DNA of 64,000 nt from Erysipelotrichaceae bacterium (GTDB lineage: Bacteria; Bacillota_I; Bacilli_A; Erysipelotrichales; Erysipelotrichaceae), in contig JAFWFS010000027.1 in NCBI GenBank assembly GCA_017515475.1, positions 126,829 through 190,828 of the forward strand, read 5' to 3'. Both the position numbers and the translations under genes were made by a program. Under the pieces are notes generated by a model. It saw only the letters and a list, made by a program, of their open reading frames with translations. It was not told the origin of the DNA and searched no databases. This document shows, piece by piece, positions 8,575 through 18,040 of the stretch (within the stretch, counting starts at the first letter, position 1; every line of letters begins with the position of its first letter).

Positions 8575-9630
8575 ATGAAGAAATTCGCTAGAATACTGGT
8601 CTTGATGATAAGCCTTGTGCTGCTCTTGGGCGGCTGTACGAAGAAAGCCGAAGAGTCTGCGGCCAAATACGATCTATCAGGAAAGACCTACTATAGTCAT
8701 AACGATAAATACGATTCCGTTAACCCGTCTTCCGTCTGGTTTGGCAAGGACGGAAGTTTCGTCATGAGAGACAACTATTTCGACGGCTGGTACGAGATCA
8801 ACGGCACCTGGTCGCTCAGTGAAAACGTGGTCACTCTGGACGTTTCCGATACGGGTGTCGGGAACTACGACAAGATCCGTTTTGAAATCATGGACGAAAG
8901 CGAACTGACATTAAAGACAAGTCTTGCCGGATCGAAATCGGATGACGTTTTCAAGGACATAAAACCGGAAGCGAACGACACAAAGGAACTGATCTACACG
9001 TTCTACTACAATGTCGATCAGGACAGTACGAATCTGTCCAACATCGAACTCCGGTCCGACGGAACCTTTACGTTGAAGGATATGAACGACTTCAGTATCT
9101 TCGAGTACAGCGGTACCTATGTCCTGATCGGAAACAATCTGATCCTGAATCTTTATCACGAAACCGACGGTATGAGTCAGCTGTACATGGACTGGAAGGA
9201 CGAGAATACGTTTGTTCTTCTGACCGATCTGGGCGTATCGCGGTCCGGAGACCGCTTCTGCATGCCGGGAACCGATCCGGGAATCCCGGGTCCGGAAGGA
9301 GCCCCTTCTCTGGAAAACAGTGAATGGAGACATGAAAAGATCACGGATCTGAACGACGACTATCTGCCTACCGTAAAATTCGACTCTGCCGGAATGTTCG
9401 ACTTCACAGAAAACCTGTATTCCGGTTTCGGTCATTTCATCGGCTGGTATGAAAAGACGGACAGTTCCTATCTTTGCCACGTGGATGACGCTTCGACGGT
9501 ACAGGGGTTTGCCGGAGCGGATACCAAGCTGATCGAATTTGAGATAAAGGACGCCAATACGCTGATCCTGAAGACGGATCTGTGCATGTCCATGGCAGGA
9601 GAGAAATTCGAGAAGATCTTATCTCACTAG
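8575..9630 (+). CDS. Lipoprotein with three internal repeats, function unknown
   Basis: A 351-residue predicted lipoprotein. The signal peptide ends in LGGC with the lipid-anchored Cys at residue 21. The mature part shows three repeats of about 100 residues (roughly 35-130, 140-235, 250-350). Each carries an F-x-x-DG-x-F turn, a GWYE- or GTY-like strand, an intervening N-x-L strand, and ends in a T-L-x-LKTDL-like strand followed by G-D-x-F. This pattern suggests small beta-barrel, lipocalin-like modules on the outer face of the membrane (inference). ATG 8575 is chosen because TGGAGG precedes it by eight bases and the signal peptide starts there; the frame also opens at 8560. It has its own terminator and appears monocistronic. 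No family is recognised. Confidence 0.75.
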   Translation: MKKFARILVLMISLVLLLGGCTKKAEESAAKYDLSGKTYYSHNDKYDSVNPSSVWFGKDGSFVMRDNYFDGWYEINGTWSLSENVVTLDVSDTGVGNYDKIRFEIMDESELTLKTSLAGSKSDDVFKDIKPEANDTKELIYTFYYNVDQDSTNLSNIELRSDGTFTLKDMNDFSIFEYSGTYVLIGNNLILNLYHETDGMSQLYMDWKDENTFVLLTDLGVSRSGDRFCMPGTDPGIPGPEGAPSLENSEWRHEKITDLNDDYLPTVKFDSAGMFDFTENLYSGFGHFIGWYEKTDSSYLCHVDDASTVQGFAGADTKLIEFEIKDANTLILKTDLCMSMAGEKFEKILSH

Positions 9631-9639
9631 AATGAAATG

Positions 9640-9667
9640 AAGGATCATCAGACGATGATCCTTTTTC
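9640..9667 (+). terminator. Rho-independent terminator after the repeat lipoprotein
   Basis: Stem AGGATCATC / GATGATCCT with an AGAC loop is followed by a run of T. Confidence 0.85.
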
Positions 9668-9714
9668 TTGGTTCATTACAAAAGCAAAACCGCATATTTG
9701 CATAAACGAGTTTG

Positions 9715-9723
9715 TGTTATGAT
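9715..9723 (+). promoter_or_regulatory. Extended -10 promoter with start of transcription at the start codon
   Basis: TGTTATGAT (hexamer 9718-9723) is an extended -10 element. Transcription would begin near base 9730, which is at the ATG pair of the next gene, so the message would have little or no leader. Confidence 0.5.
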
Positions 9724-9727
9724 AAAA

Positions 9728-10453
9728 ATGATGATTTGTAAGAATTGCGGGGGAGAATTCCCCGACACACTGGCAAAGTGCCCGTACTGCGGCACCATGA
9801 ACAAGAAGGGCGCCTACCGGGATTTCAGAAGAAAAGTATCGGCTGTCATTGACAGACTTTTGAACCTGAAGGAAGAATCCTACAATTCCGTATCCAGGAT
9901 GATCTTCCTGTCGATCCTGAGATCCCTGATCCTGATCGCGGTATGCATCCTGCTGGCCTTCGTCGCATCCCGTTTCTACAATGTCAACTACTACAACGAC
10001 GCCCGTTACGACAGGGAACGTCTGGAAGACATCGAATGGGAGAATGAAAACATCCAGAAACTGAACGAGGCCTACGAGAAACACGATTATGAAACGATCC
10101 GCAAGCTTTACTATGAAAACAGCTCCATTGTTTCACATTGGGAACACTACGCTTCCTTCAGTCTGCTGGAAGAATACGATAAACTCATCAGTAAGGACAG
10201 TTTCAGCAAATACGACATGGCCAATGTCATGTATTTTCTCTACTATCCAGGTTATTACGGCCGTACGGAGGCGCTTTCGGAAGACGAACTGGAAGAATAC
10301 ATGGAAAACAGGAATAAGCTGATTGAGAAATTGGAGAAGGAAGGCTATCCGGAAGAAAAGCTGCATGAGATCTACGAGAAATATGCGGATTCCTACGGAT
10401 ATGTTTCTCTTTCGGACATCGAAGATGCTCTGCAGGAGGTGAAGAATGGTTAA
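9728..10453 (+). CDS. Zinc-ribbon membrane protein, function unknown
   Basis: A protein of about 241 residues starting with a zinc ribbon made of CKNC and CPYC pairs within the first 25 residues, then a membrane segment (about residues 55-75), then an acidic, helix-rich domain with many Tyr and Glu residues. Three in-frame ATG codons (9719, 9728, 9731) precede the ribbon with no ribosome site; 9728 or 9731 fits the promoter, which places transcription start there. It overlaps the next gene, a second zinc-ribbon membrane protein, by eight bases. The ribbon should face the cytosol and the helical domain the outside (inference). Function is unknown. Confidence 0.7.
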   Translation: MMICKNCGGEFPDTLAKCPYCGTMNKKGAYRDFRRKVSAVIDRLLNLKEESYNSVSRMIFLSILRSLILIAVCILLAFVASRFYNVNYYNDARYDRERLEDIEWENENIQKLNEAYEKHDYETIRKLYYENSSIVSHWEHYASFSLLEEYDKLISKDSFSKYDMANVMYFLYYPGYYGRTEALSEDELEEYMENRNKLIEKLEKEGYPEEKLHEIYEKYADSYGYVSLSDIEDALQEVKNG

Positions 10454-11165
10454 CTGTAAGAACTGCGGTGCACCTCTGAGCCTGGAAGATGCCGTATGTC
10501 CGCATTGCGGAACGCCGAATCCGGAAGCTCAGGAACATCTCCGCAAGCTGGCGCAGCTGGATAAGGAATTCAACAAGACCAGAAAAGAAGTCGTGCAGGA
10601 AGTCAGCAAGACCAGAAAGGGCTACAACCTGCTGATTATCCTTGTCATGCTTCTTTTGGCCAATCTGGCGCTGTTTATCATGAATACGGCTTCCTATGAA
10701 ATTGCCGAGAGCATCACCGCCAAGTCCGTCGATATCGACGAAATCAAGGCGAACATGAACGAGTATCTAGAAAACAGGGAATATACGAAGTTCGTGATGT
10801 ACTACGACCGTTTTGAAATACGCTACAGGGATTTCGAAGAGTATTATCCGGTCTACTATGCCGCCTACAACTATGAAAGCGTCATGAAGAGCCTAAGCAA
10901 TTATCTTTACGAGAAAGACAGTTATACCGACCAGCTGGTCAAAACCTGTCAGTATATCGTCGACTACGAAGACGACTATACCCGTCAGCTGAAGAGAGAC
11001 ATATCCGATTTCACCAGAAAGCACCTTACGGCGATCAATGACGAGTTTGAACTTTATATCAAGACTCATCTTAAGCTTACCGATGAGGATATCGCCACGA
11101 TCAAGGACCTGAGCAGCTCCCAGCTGCTGATCCTGGTCAGCGGGAGGATGAACAATGAAGAGTAG
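10446..11165 (+). CDS. Second zinc-ribbon membrane protein, function unknown
   Basis: A 239-residue relative in architecture of the previous product: CKNC and CPHC zinc ribbon in the first 25 residues, a charged linker, one membrane segment at about residues 58-80, and an acidic, Tyr-rich helical outer domain. It overlaps the previous and the next reading frames, so the three genes are translated together. The two proteins are similar in plan but not close in sequence, which suggests old duplication followed by divergence (inference). Confidence 0.75.
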   Translation: MVNCKNCGAPLSLEDAVCPHCGTPNPEAQEHLRKLAQLDKEFNKTRKEVVQEVSKTRKGYNLLIILVMLLLANLALFIMNTASYEIAESITAKSVDIDEIKANMNEYLENREYTKFVMYYDRFEIRYRDFEEYYPVYYAAYNYESVMKSLSNYLYEKDSYTDQLVKTCQYIVDYEDDYTRQLKRDISDFTRKHLTAINDEFELYIKTHLKLTDEDIATIKDLSSSQLLILVSGRMNNEE

Positions 11166-11547
11166 ATGGACAAGAATTGCTAGAGTTCTGATCATCTTCT
11201 TCCTGATGATCCTTTTCATGAACGCCATGGCTCTTTTCGTCAACATCAAAAGAGACGTCAACTACGTCAACAGGGCATATGGGCTTTCTACACTGGACGA
11301 CTGTTTCAACGAAGGACAGTACCAGCAGCTTTACGAATACACCGTTAAGAACGAGTTTTCCAACGAACCGATTGAGGTAGATATTTCGCAATATGAGGCC
11401 TTCGGACGCTACTGGCACGCCTACAGCATGGCCAGGATCTATCCGGACAACGGAGAATACCTCAGACAGATGGAAATCGAGAAGGCTTCCATCACCTGGA
11501 ACAAGATCCTGAACGTCATCGATACCCTGGAACAGGAAATGAAATAA
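11155..11547 (+). CDS. Small single-span membrane protein, function unknown
   Basis: A 130-residue protein with a membrane segment at about residues 8-30 and an outer domain rich in Tyr, Glu and aromatic residues. It resembles the membrane and outer part of the two genes before it but lacks the zinc ribbon. It overlaps the previous gene by 11 bases and ends the operon at a terminator. The likeliest reading is that the three proteins form one complex (inference). Confidence 0.65.
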   Translation: MKSRWTRIARVLIIFFLMILFMNAMALFVNIKRDVNYVNRAYGLSTLDDCFNEGQYQQLYEYTVKNEFSNEPIEVDISQYEAFGRYWHAYSMARIYPDNGEYLRQMEIEKASITWNKILNVIDTLEQEMK

Positions 11548-11570
11548 GAGAAGAAAAACTTCTCTTTTCT
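11547..11570 (+). terminator. Rho-independent terminator of the zinc-ribbon operon
   Basis: Stem AGAGAAG / CTTCTCT with an AAAAA loop starts on the last base of the stop codon and is followed by TTTCTT. Confidence 0.8.
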
Positions 11571-11828
11571 TATGCATTTTTAAATATTTATAGAAGAATT
11601 CTTATAGATAATCTATAAAAATTAATAAAAAACCTAAAATAATTTGAAATTAGACTGATTCTTATAATAAAAATGATTTAAGATTCATGCGAAGGAATAG
11701 GAGGAAGAAAACAGGAATATCAACTATTTAAAAATAAATGATAAATTATTGATAAGTTTACAATTTTGTTAGATAATTATTAATGGATGATTATGTCCTC
11801 TTTTTGACGAGTTATTATTATCAGTAGT
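11571..11828 (+). other. AT-rich upstream region of the surface-structure locus
   Basis: About 260 bases of very AT-rich DNA without a credible gene. It contains a near-palindrome TTATAGATAATCTATAA at 11602-11618, an isolated strong ribosome site (AGGAGG near 11699) with no usable start codon behind it, and two similar AT segments (11739-11752 and 11771-11783). A TTGTTA -35-like hexamer at 11766 and several TATTAT-like -10 hexamers up to 11821 are candidate promoter parts. It marks the boundary to the AT-richer surface locus and probably holds its promoter and regulator sites. Confidence 0.5.
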
Positions 11829-12233
11829 ATGGATGAGAAAGATATAAAAAGACTGAAGCGAATCGAACTCCTGGAAATGCTCTATGAACAGCAGAAACAG
11901 CTGGAGCAGTTGCAGAAAGAAAATCTGATGCTGAAGAAAGCCTATCATCAAAAACAGATCGTAATGCAGCAGGTGGGATCGATCGCCAATGCTTCTTTAG
12001 CTCTGACCGATATCTTTGAAGAAGCGCAGAAGGCTGCCGATATTTATCTGGAAAGCATCAAGTCGATTTATGAAAAGGCAACGGAAGGAAAAGGGATTCC
12101 GGATCTAAGTATCCCGGATAAACTCATCACTACGCAGAAAGGCAGACATTCAAGCAAAGCAAATGAGCAGATTACCCTCAAGCGAAGAACTAGGCAGAGC
12201 GTTAGCGAACGAAAGATACAGAATCAACTTTAA
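11829..12233 (+). CDS. Coiled-coil protein of surface-protein loci
   Basis: A 134-residue protein without signal peptide. Residues 5-45 are a clear coiled coil rich in Leu, Glu, Gln and Lys, followed by a helical stretch (VGSIANASLALTDIF) and a basic, poorly ordered tail. Proteins of this plan are often found directly upstream of a Lep-type signal peptidase and sortase substrates in Firmicutes and Actinobacteria, sometimes labelled as DNA-repair proteins without basis; their role is unknown. Its last 71 bases overlap the signal peptidase gene in another frame. No ribosome site precedes ATG 11829; a TATTAT hexamer ends seven bases before it, so the message may be leaderless. Confidence 0.65.
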   Translation: MDEKDIKRLKRIELLEMLYEQQKQLEQLQKENLMLKKAYHQKQIVMQQVGSIANASLALTDIFEEAQKAADIYLESIKSIYEKATEGKGIPDLSIPDKLITTQKGRHSSKANEQITLKRRTRQSVSERKIQNQL

Positions 12234-12732
12234 TAAGGCATTGCGTTCTACTGTCTATGCTTTGATTACGGTTTCTGCGGTAGCTGTACTGGTTGCCGTA
12301 CTGCTGCTGCCGGTGTTAAGGATCTATGGAACATCCATGACCCCGACACTGGATGAAGGAAACTATGTCGTAGCCGTGAAAGGTTCCGATTTCCAGACCG
12401 GCGACATCATAGCTTTCTACTACAACAACAAGATTCTGGTCAAGCGCGTCATTGCGAAAAGCGGCGACTGGGTGGACATCGATACCAATGGAAACGTCTA
12501 TGTCAACAACGTGCTCCTGAATGAACCTTACGTTACGGAAAAGGCCTTCGGCGACTGCAATATCGCCCTGCCTTATCAGGTTCCCGAAAGCAGGGTATTC
12601 GTGATGGGAGATCACAGAAGCGTATCCGTAGATTCCAGAAATACAGCCATAGGCTGTGTAGCCGATGAACAGGTCGTCGGTAAGATTATATTCAGAGTCT
12701 GGCCTTTGACCGGATTTGGATCAGTTAGATAG
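12163..12732 (+). CDS. Signal peptidase I, Lep type, of the pilus locus
   Basis: A 189-residue membrane protease that removes signal peptides from exported proteins. One membrane segment lies at about residues 30-52. The catalytic serine is Ser58 in YGTSMTP and the general-base lysine is Lys94 in LVKRV; the GDHR-x-S-x-DSR box near residue 150 completes the family signature. The Ser/Lys pair marks it as a bacterial Lep enzyme, unlike the SipW-type enzyme at the other end of the locus. The N-terminus LPSSEEL followed by a basic helix is typical of pilus-associated signal peptidases, which supports this start even though it overlaps the previous gene by 71 bases. It likely processes the neighbouring pilin and adhesin. 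Confidence 0.88.
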   Translation: MSRLPSSEELGRALANERYRINFNKALRSTVYALITVSAVAVLVAVLLLPVLRIYGTSMTPTLDEGNYVVAVKGSDFQTGDIIAFYYNNKILVKRVIAKSGDWVDIDTNGNVYVNNVLLNEPYVTEKAFGDCNIALPYQVPESRVFVMGDHRSVSVDSRNTAIGCVADEQVVGKIIFRVWPLTGFGSVR

Positions 12733-12749
12733 AAAAGGGAGAAAAAACT

Positions 12750-15700
12750 ATGAAAAAGGAAAGGATCTTGAATAGTTCAGGAAAAAAGGAATTATTCATT
12801 ATTGCAGCTGCATTGGTTGCATTCTTTACGATTTATTCGTTAGTATTACCGGCAATTACGCTGGATAACGATACGGCTGGTGATGAGCCGGGTCTTTCAA
12901 GTGATACTCTCTCCCAGGAAGAAGTAAACGAATTAGAAACTGTCTATGATCCTTTTAGTATTGAAGAAGAAAGAGAAAACGCCAAGAACGGGAACGATAA
13001 GGAAGATGAAATCCTTTCCGGATCTGAAGTAAGAGAAGACGTACTGTACTTCTTCGACAAGACGACGGATGTCTTTGTCAGTGTGGAAGCGCCGCTGGAT
13101 GCTTTCCCGGAAGGAACCGTCATGGTGGTAACACCGATCGATGAAGAAGAAGTTCTGGATGCCGTAAGCAATACAGTTGAAAAAGTTAAAAGAGTACAGG
13201 CTGTAGATATTACATTCTACTTTAACGGTGAAGAGATCGAACCGTTGAAGCCGATCAAGGTTTCGCTGGTATCCGATGTCATCAAGGAGGCAAAAGATCC
13301 GCAGATCGTTCATATTGATGACGAGGGTGCCGGTTCTTTGGTTGAACAGGCCGATGTGGAAACAAAAGAAGATGAAGTCGTATTCGAATCAAAGGACTTC
13401 TCTACCTATGTCGTTGTTGAAACCGAGATTGAAACCACAGTCATTACCGCTGACGGTGAAAGATACAATATCACCGTTTCTTACGATGAAAACGCGATGA
13501 TTCCTGAAGGAGCGCATCTGGAAGCGGAAGAGATTCTTCCGGAAGATGAAAGATATCAGGAATACTATGATACATTAACGAATGAACTGAAATCTGAACC
13601 GTACTATGTCAGATTCTTTGATATTTCCATCATGGATGGAGAAGAAAAGGTGCAGCCGGAATCCAAGGTCAATGTAAAGATCGAATTGAATGACCTGACA
13701 GATGAAGAAAACCTGAAGGCAGTGCATATCCCTGATGAGGGAAAACCGGAAGTACTGGATGTACAGGTTAATGAAGAAACAAAAAAAGATACAGATGAAA
13801 CCACAAAGTCTGTAGAATTCGATGCAGAGGGATTCTCTGTATATGCCGTAGTTGGAGAGGGAAGCACGGAAGACGAAGCGCGTGCAGCCGTTAATTTCTA
13901 CGGTAAAGACACTACTACCCCGCTTGCAACCGTTTATGTAAAGAACAGCGATACTGCTGATGAACTGGAAGAAATTGTTTATGATCCAGGCTGTGGACAA
14001 CTCGATGCCAGCAAGAAAGAACTGTTTGATGGTTGGGTCATCAGCACAAAGAACACAACCGATGGCACAGAATATGATATAGATACAGAAGGAAAAACAA
14101 TCGAAGAAGTCAGAACATATCTGGCTGATTTAGAGATCGCTGAAGGCGATGTCGTAAATATTTATGCGAAGATCGTAAGGACGATCACCATATCTTACCA
14201 AGGTGAAGTTCAGAATATTCTATTGGGTACGGTGAATCTTAAAGTCATAGGTTCTGACAATCCTGATGATCCTGCCAATATTGCAACTTATACAATCAAT
14301 ATGAACTATACGCCTCAGACTTCTACGCAGGCATTCGTGGGATGGCTGGTTGCCAGTGGTGGTTCAAACATTCTTTCGGCCACTTTTGAAGGGGAGGATG
14401 CTGAACTTCCATACCCAAATGGAACCGTAATCACGGTTAAAGGAGACGTGACATTGTCTGTAGATGCCCCTACCGGTCACTGGTTGGTATACGATGAAAA
14501 CGGTAAGGGAGCCACTTACAATGCACCACGCTTTATTAGAGATGGTGAAGTAACCGAAGCTCCTTCACTTGAAATGGTACGTCTCGGTTATACATTTGAA
14601 AACTGGTATAGACTGAAAGAGAATGTAGATATTGCAAACGTTCCTAAGGATTCAACCGGCAGCTATATTATTACCGATGAGAATTTTGAACTCTTTGAAT
14701 TTAGACATGAATTAGATGATAATATAACGATTTATGCAAAATGGAATTCAACAGAAACCGCAAACTACACCGTTATCATCTGGAAAGAACGTATGTCCGA
14801 TACATACGCAGCCAACGGCGGTACAGGCGAAGGAAAGACAAAGAATTATGACTTTGCGGAATCATATACTTTTAGTGGACCTGTTGAACAGCCTGCAAAC
14901 GCTGTAAGCAACGGCTCTTCTTCCGTTGTCGACGGCGATGACGCCGGCACAAGGTATTATAATGTGAGAGTTCAGGGCACGGAAGTCAGCCAAGGAGCAA
15001 TTGACAAGACGATATCCTACACCGGATACCACTGTGCAGGCTACGATACCAATGTAATGGTAAAGGCAGAGGGTACGTCTGTCGTGAACGTTTACTATGA
15101 CCGTAACACAGTTACATATACATTCTATACATATGGAGAGTCTTCATCTGGAGGCACATGGTATCTATGCAAGGAAGATGGTTCACATATTGTGGCAAGC
15201 GGACAAAATGCACCAACTTCAGGCGATAATAGATTAGCAATACGAAATGGAAATGAATATGATCAATACACCGGACGTGTTACATATGATGACGGAAGAA
15301 CCTATTATTACTCAACAACTGGTGCATGCGGTGGAACAAATATGCGTGAAGCTCACTGGGAATATGTGAGTTCTTCCTCCGAATGGAATGTCTACCAGAA
15401 ATCCACAGGTCTCTATGGTGAATCATTAGATTGGCCAGAAGATACAAGCATCTGGTGGTATGAGAGTCACAATGCTACATCTGGCACTGGCACCAGAATG
15501 ACTTATAAGGACGCATTCCTTCCTCTAGACGATGATATGTCCGTCGAGTATTGGGGCAATCAGGCTTCCGCTTCAGGTTATATTCATTTCTGGACACAGG
15601 ATATAGACGGTACGAATTATACCGATCAAGTTCAGGTCAATACGGGAAATGCAAACTTTAATATCAATGACAAGTTTACCGGTTTCTATGCGTATCAGTA

Positions 15701-18005
15701 TCGAGTTGATAACGGCACTTGGCAGAATGTCGGAGCACTCAATCCGAGCACGGGTATTTATGGATCGCCTGTTTCATATCGTAACCGTCTTGATATCAGA
15801 TACAATCGAGCAAAAGCGACGATTACTTTCATGGACGGTGCATATTTTGACGGTAATGGCAATCCAATGGACGAAACACCGCAGGCTGAGGAATTCTATA
15901 CAACCAACGAATACTTCTTTGGCCAAGATGTCAGTTCTTATAACAAGAACGGAAGTACATACTATACGCCTCCTGCAGTAAATGAATATACTTTCGCCGG
16001 ATGGTATGCAGATGATGCTTGCACGATTCCGTATGTATTCGGAGATATGCCATTGAGTGGTATAACGGTTTATGCGAAGTGGATCAAGAACCAGTATCGT
16101 ATATTCCTACATCCTAGTGTTCCAGAAACAGATACAACATTGAATTGGGGTTCTGAAGATCAGGATATGAACTTCAGGGTTTCTTCCGGAAGTAAAGTCA
16201 GTGCTCCTACTGGAACTAGAAGCGAATACAAGTTTATTGGCTGGTATCTTGATGAAGCATGTACAGAAGTATTTGATGCGGATAGATTTGTCTTGCACGA
16301 TACAACTGTAACTACTCCATATGACAAGACTGTTGATATGACCGATCCGATGAACAAGTATGGGAATATAGAAGGTACGGGTTATAACTCAGATTTAACC
16401 GGATATGATGGAGGAGACCGTTTCTGGATCACCAGAAAGCTCGATTTGTATGCCAAGTGGCGTGCGGAATTGATTGGTGCACAGGGCATTGGTGTTAAAT
16501 ATGATCCAAACGGTGGCTCCGGAGCACCTAGTGATACTACTCTGTATATGGATAATACCGATACAGTAGCACAAGGAGCTTCCACTCCTTCTGATGATAC
16601 TCAACAATTCTTATATTGGGTATTACAGAAATGGGATAGTTCTGCAAATAAATATGTAGACATTACTGACAGTGATGGTCATCTATTACATGTATATCCA
16701 GGCGACACTTTTACAGTATTGAAAGCAAATGCGCTTATTGAAGAACTGGAAGGTAGTACAGAACAGGATCCGAAATACAGATATACAGTTCAATTACGTG
16801 CTGAATATGGTCCGAAAGATGAACCGACTCCTACGCACCTGATTTGGTATGGTAACGGTGGTGTATTAGCAACAGATAATTCAAAAGACCGGATAGAAGA
16901 CCCTGCTCTTCAGATAAACCAGGCAGAAGATATTAGACCTGCAGGTACTTTCGTGCGAAATGGTTATGAATTCCTTGGCTGGGCTAGAGTTGATTCTACA
17001 ACCGAAGGCTATGTAATCGAAGAAAAGGATCTTACAAGGGATGATTTGTTCCTGAAATACGAAGAAGGTAAGTTCTATGCGCAGGTAACAGACGGCTCGG
17101 ATGAATGGACTGAAGTAACACAGATTGCAGCTGATGAAAAGGATCCGTATCATGACTTATATGCTGTATGGGATGTTAAGAAATATACGGTTACCGTTGT
17201 TAAGTCTGTGAACGGCATAGAAAGTGACAATGAGATTCCGTTCTCATTTACCCCGGAATTTGCTGGATTGTCTGGAGAGACATATACTTTACCGTTCCAG
17301 CTTGTTGGCAAAGAGGGCGGTGTGGATATTGAAACGGTTCATTATGATCACACAAAGGAATTTGTTCAGGTTCCTTATGATACCGAGTTCTCAATTACCG
17401 AAGCAGAAAATACTGGGTTTGATGTAATCTGCAAGTATTCAGTGACAGATGCAGACGATGAAAGCGAGAATAAAACTGTATTGAATGTTGCTAATGGCAC
17501 AACCATTACAGTGAAAGGCAATGTTGAATTGACGGTCATCAATACCAGAAAGACGCAGCAGCTTAAGGTTTTAAAGACCAAGACGGACGGCTCGACTCCA
17601 TTAGGCGGTGCAATATTTACTGTAAATGTTGGAGGAGTAGATTACACATTAACTTCTGATTCAACAGATGGTTATCTGAAGAACGAAATCTTCTCTGATG
17701 GTTTGCTGATGGTCCCTTATGGAACATATGAGCTGACTGAAATAGCAGCTCCGGATGGATATATTCCTCTATCGTCCCCTGTTTCTATTACTGTGGATAC
17801 GAGTGGAATTCATGCATCGCCATACGATGTAACTGAGCCTACTGCTGAGAACAACTATTTCGTAATAACGATTCCGAATAATCCAGGTGTTGTACTTCCA
17901 AATACCGGAGGTTCGGGTGTTACTTCTATGTATATTATTGGTATTGCTCTTATGAGCATTGGAATTGCATCGTTTATAAGGAGGAAATCAATTCAAAGCA
18001 GATAG
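12750..18005 (+). CDS. Giant LPXTG-anchored surface adhesin with InlB-type repeats and a Cna-B-like domain
   Basis: A 1751-residue cell-wall protein. A signal-like hydrophobic segment ending in LVLPAITLDN occupies residues 15-40. Residues about 90-235 and 236-375 are two copies of a beta-rich domain, each with a PEGT/PEGA strand, a P-x-KV strand and a final F-S-x-YVV or YAVV strand. From about residue 600 to 1470 several InlB/Listeria-Bacteroides-type repeats occur, marked by GYTF-x-x-W, FAGWY, FIGWYLD, FLGWA and YAKW motifs. Residues about 1600-1700 form a Cna-B/SpaA-like domain with a TEIAAPDGY E-box. LPNTG at 1716-1720 is followed by a membrane helix and basic tail, the sortase signal. An AAAGGGAG site precedes the ATG. 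It is probably a pilus tip adhesin or separate wall adhesin; ligand unknown. The second half is AT-rich compared with flanking housekeeping genes. Confidence 0.88.
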   Translation: MKKERILNSSGKKELFIIAAALVAFFTIYSLVLPAITLDNDTAGDEPGLSSDTLSQEEVNELETVYDPFSIEEERENAKNGNDKEDEILSGSEVREDVLYFFDKTTDVFVSVEAPLDAFPEGTVMVVTPIDEEEVLDAVSNTVEKVKRVQAVDITFYFNGEEIEPLKPIKVSLVSDVIKEAKDPQIVHIDDEGAGSLVEQADVETKEDEVVFESKDFSTYVVVETEIETTVITADGERYNITVSYDENAMIPEGAHLEAEEILPEDERYQEYYDTLTNELKSEPYYVRFFDISIMDGEEKVQPESKVNVKIELNDLTDEENLKAVHIPDEGKPEVLDVQVNEETKKDTDETTKSVEFDAEGFSVYAVVGEGSTEDEARAAVNFYGKDTTTPLATVYVKNSDTADELEEIVYDPGCGQLDASKKELFDGWVISTKNTTDGTEYDIDTEGKTIEEVRTYLADLEIAEGDVVNIYAKIVRTITISYQGEVQNILLGTVNLKVIGSDNPDDPANIATYTINMNYTPQTSTQAFVGWLVASGGSNILSATFEGEDAELPYPNGTVITVKGDVTLSVDAPTGHWLVYDENGKGATYNAPRFIRDGEVTEAPSLEMVRLGYTFENWYRLKENVDIANVPKDSTGSYIITDENFELFEFRHELDDNITIYAKWNSTETANYTVIIWKERMSDTYAANGGTGEGKTKNYDFAESYTFSGPVEQPANAVSNGSSSVVDGDDAGTRYYNVRVQGTEVSQGAIDKTISYTGYHCAGYDTNVMVKAEGTSVVNVYYDRNTVTYTFYTYGESSSGGTWYLCKEDGSHIVASGQNAPTSGDNRLAIRNGNEYDQYTGRVTYDDGRTYYYSTTGACGGTNMREAHWEYVSSSSEWNVYQKSTGLYGESLDWPEDTSIWWYESHNATSGTGTRMTYKDAFLPLDDDMSVEYWGNQASASGYIHFWTQDIDGTNYTDQVQVNTGNANFNINDKFTGFYAYQYRVDNGTWQNVGALNPSTGIYGSPVSYRNRLDIRYNRAKATITFMDGAYFDGNGNPMDETPQAEEFYTTNEYFFGQDVSSYNKNGSTYYTPPAVNEYTFAGWYADDACTIPYVFGDMPLSGITVYAKWIKNQYRIFLHPSVPETDTTLNWGSEDQDMNFRVSSGSKVSAPTGTRSEYKFIGWYLDEACTEVFDADRFVLHDTTVTTPYDKTVDMTDPMNKYGNIEGTGYNSDLTGYDGGDRFWITRKLDLYAKWRAELIGAQGIGVKYDPNGGSGAPSDTTLYMDNTDTVAQGASTPSDDTQQFLYWVLQKWDSSANKYVDITDSDGHLLHVYPGDTFTVLKANALIEELEGSTEQDPKYRYTVQLRAEYGPKDEPTPTHLIWYGNGGVLATDNSKDRIEDPALQINQAEDIRPAGTFVRNGYEFLGWARVDSTTEGYVIEEKDLTRDDLFLKYEEGKFYAQVTDGSDEWTEVTQIAADEKDPYHDLYAVWDVKKYTVTVVKSVNGIESDNEIPFSFTPEFAGLSGETYTLPFQLVGKEGGVDIETVHYDHTKEFVQVPYDTEFSITEAENTGFDVICKYSVTDADDESENKTVLNVANGTTITVKGNVELTVINTRKTQQLKVLKTKTDGSTPLGGAIFTVNVGGVDYTLTSDSTDGYLKNEIFSDGLLMVPYGTYELTEIAAPDGYIPLSSPVSITVDTSGIHASPYDVTEPTAENNYFVITIPNNPGVVLPNTGGSGVTSMYIIGIALMSIGIASFIRRKSIQSR

Positions 18006-18040
18006 TATGAGTTTAATGTACGAAGAATGAGGTGAAACTA

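Noticed and set aside
11571-11828. Invertible promoter (phase switch) before the pilus locus
   Set aside because: I looked for long inverted repeats flanking a promoter and found only short AT-rich palindromes, with no recombinase gene nearby.
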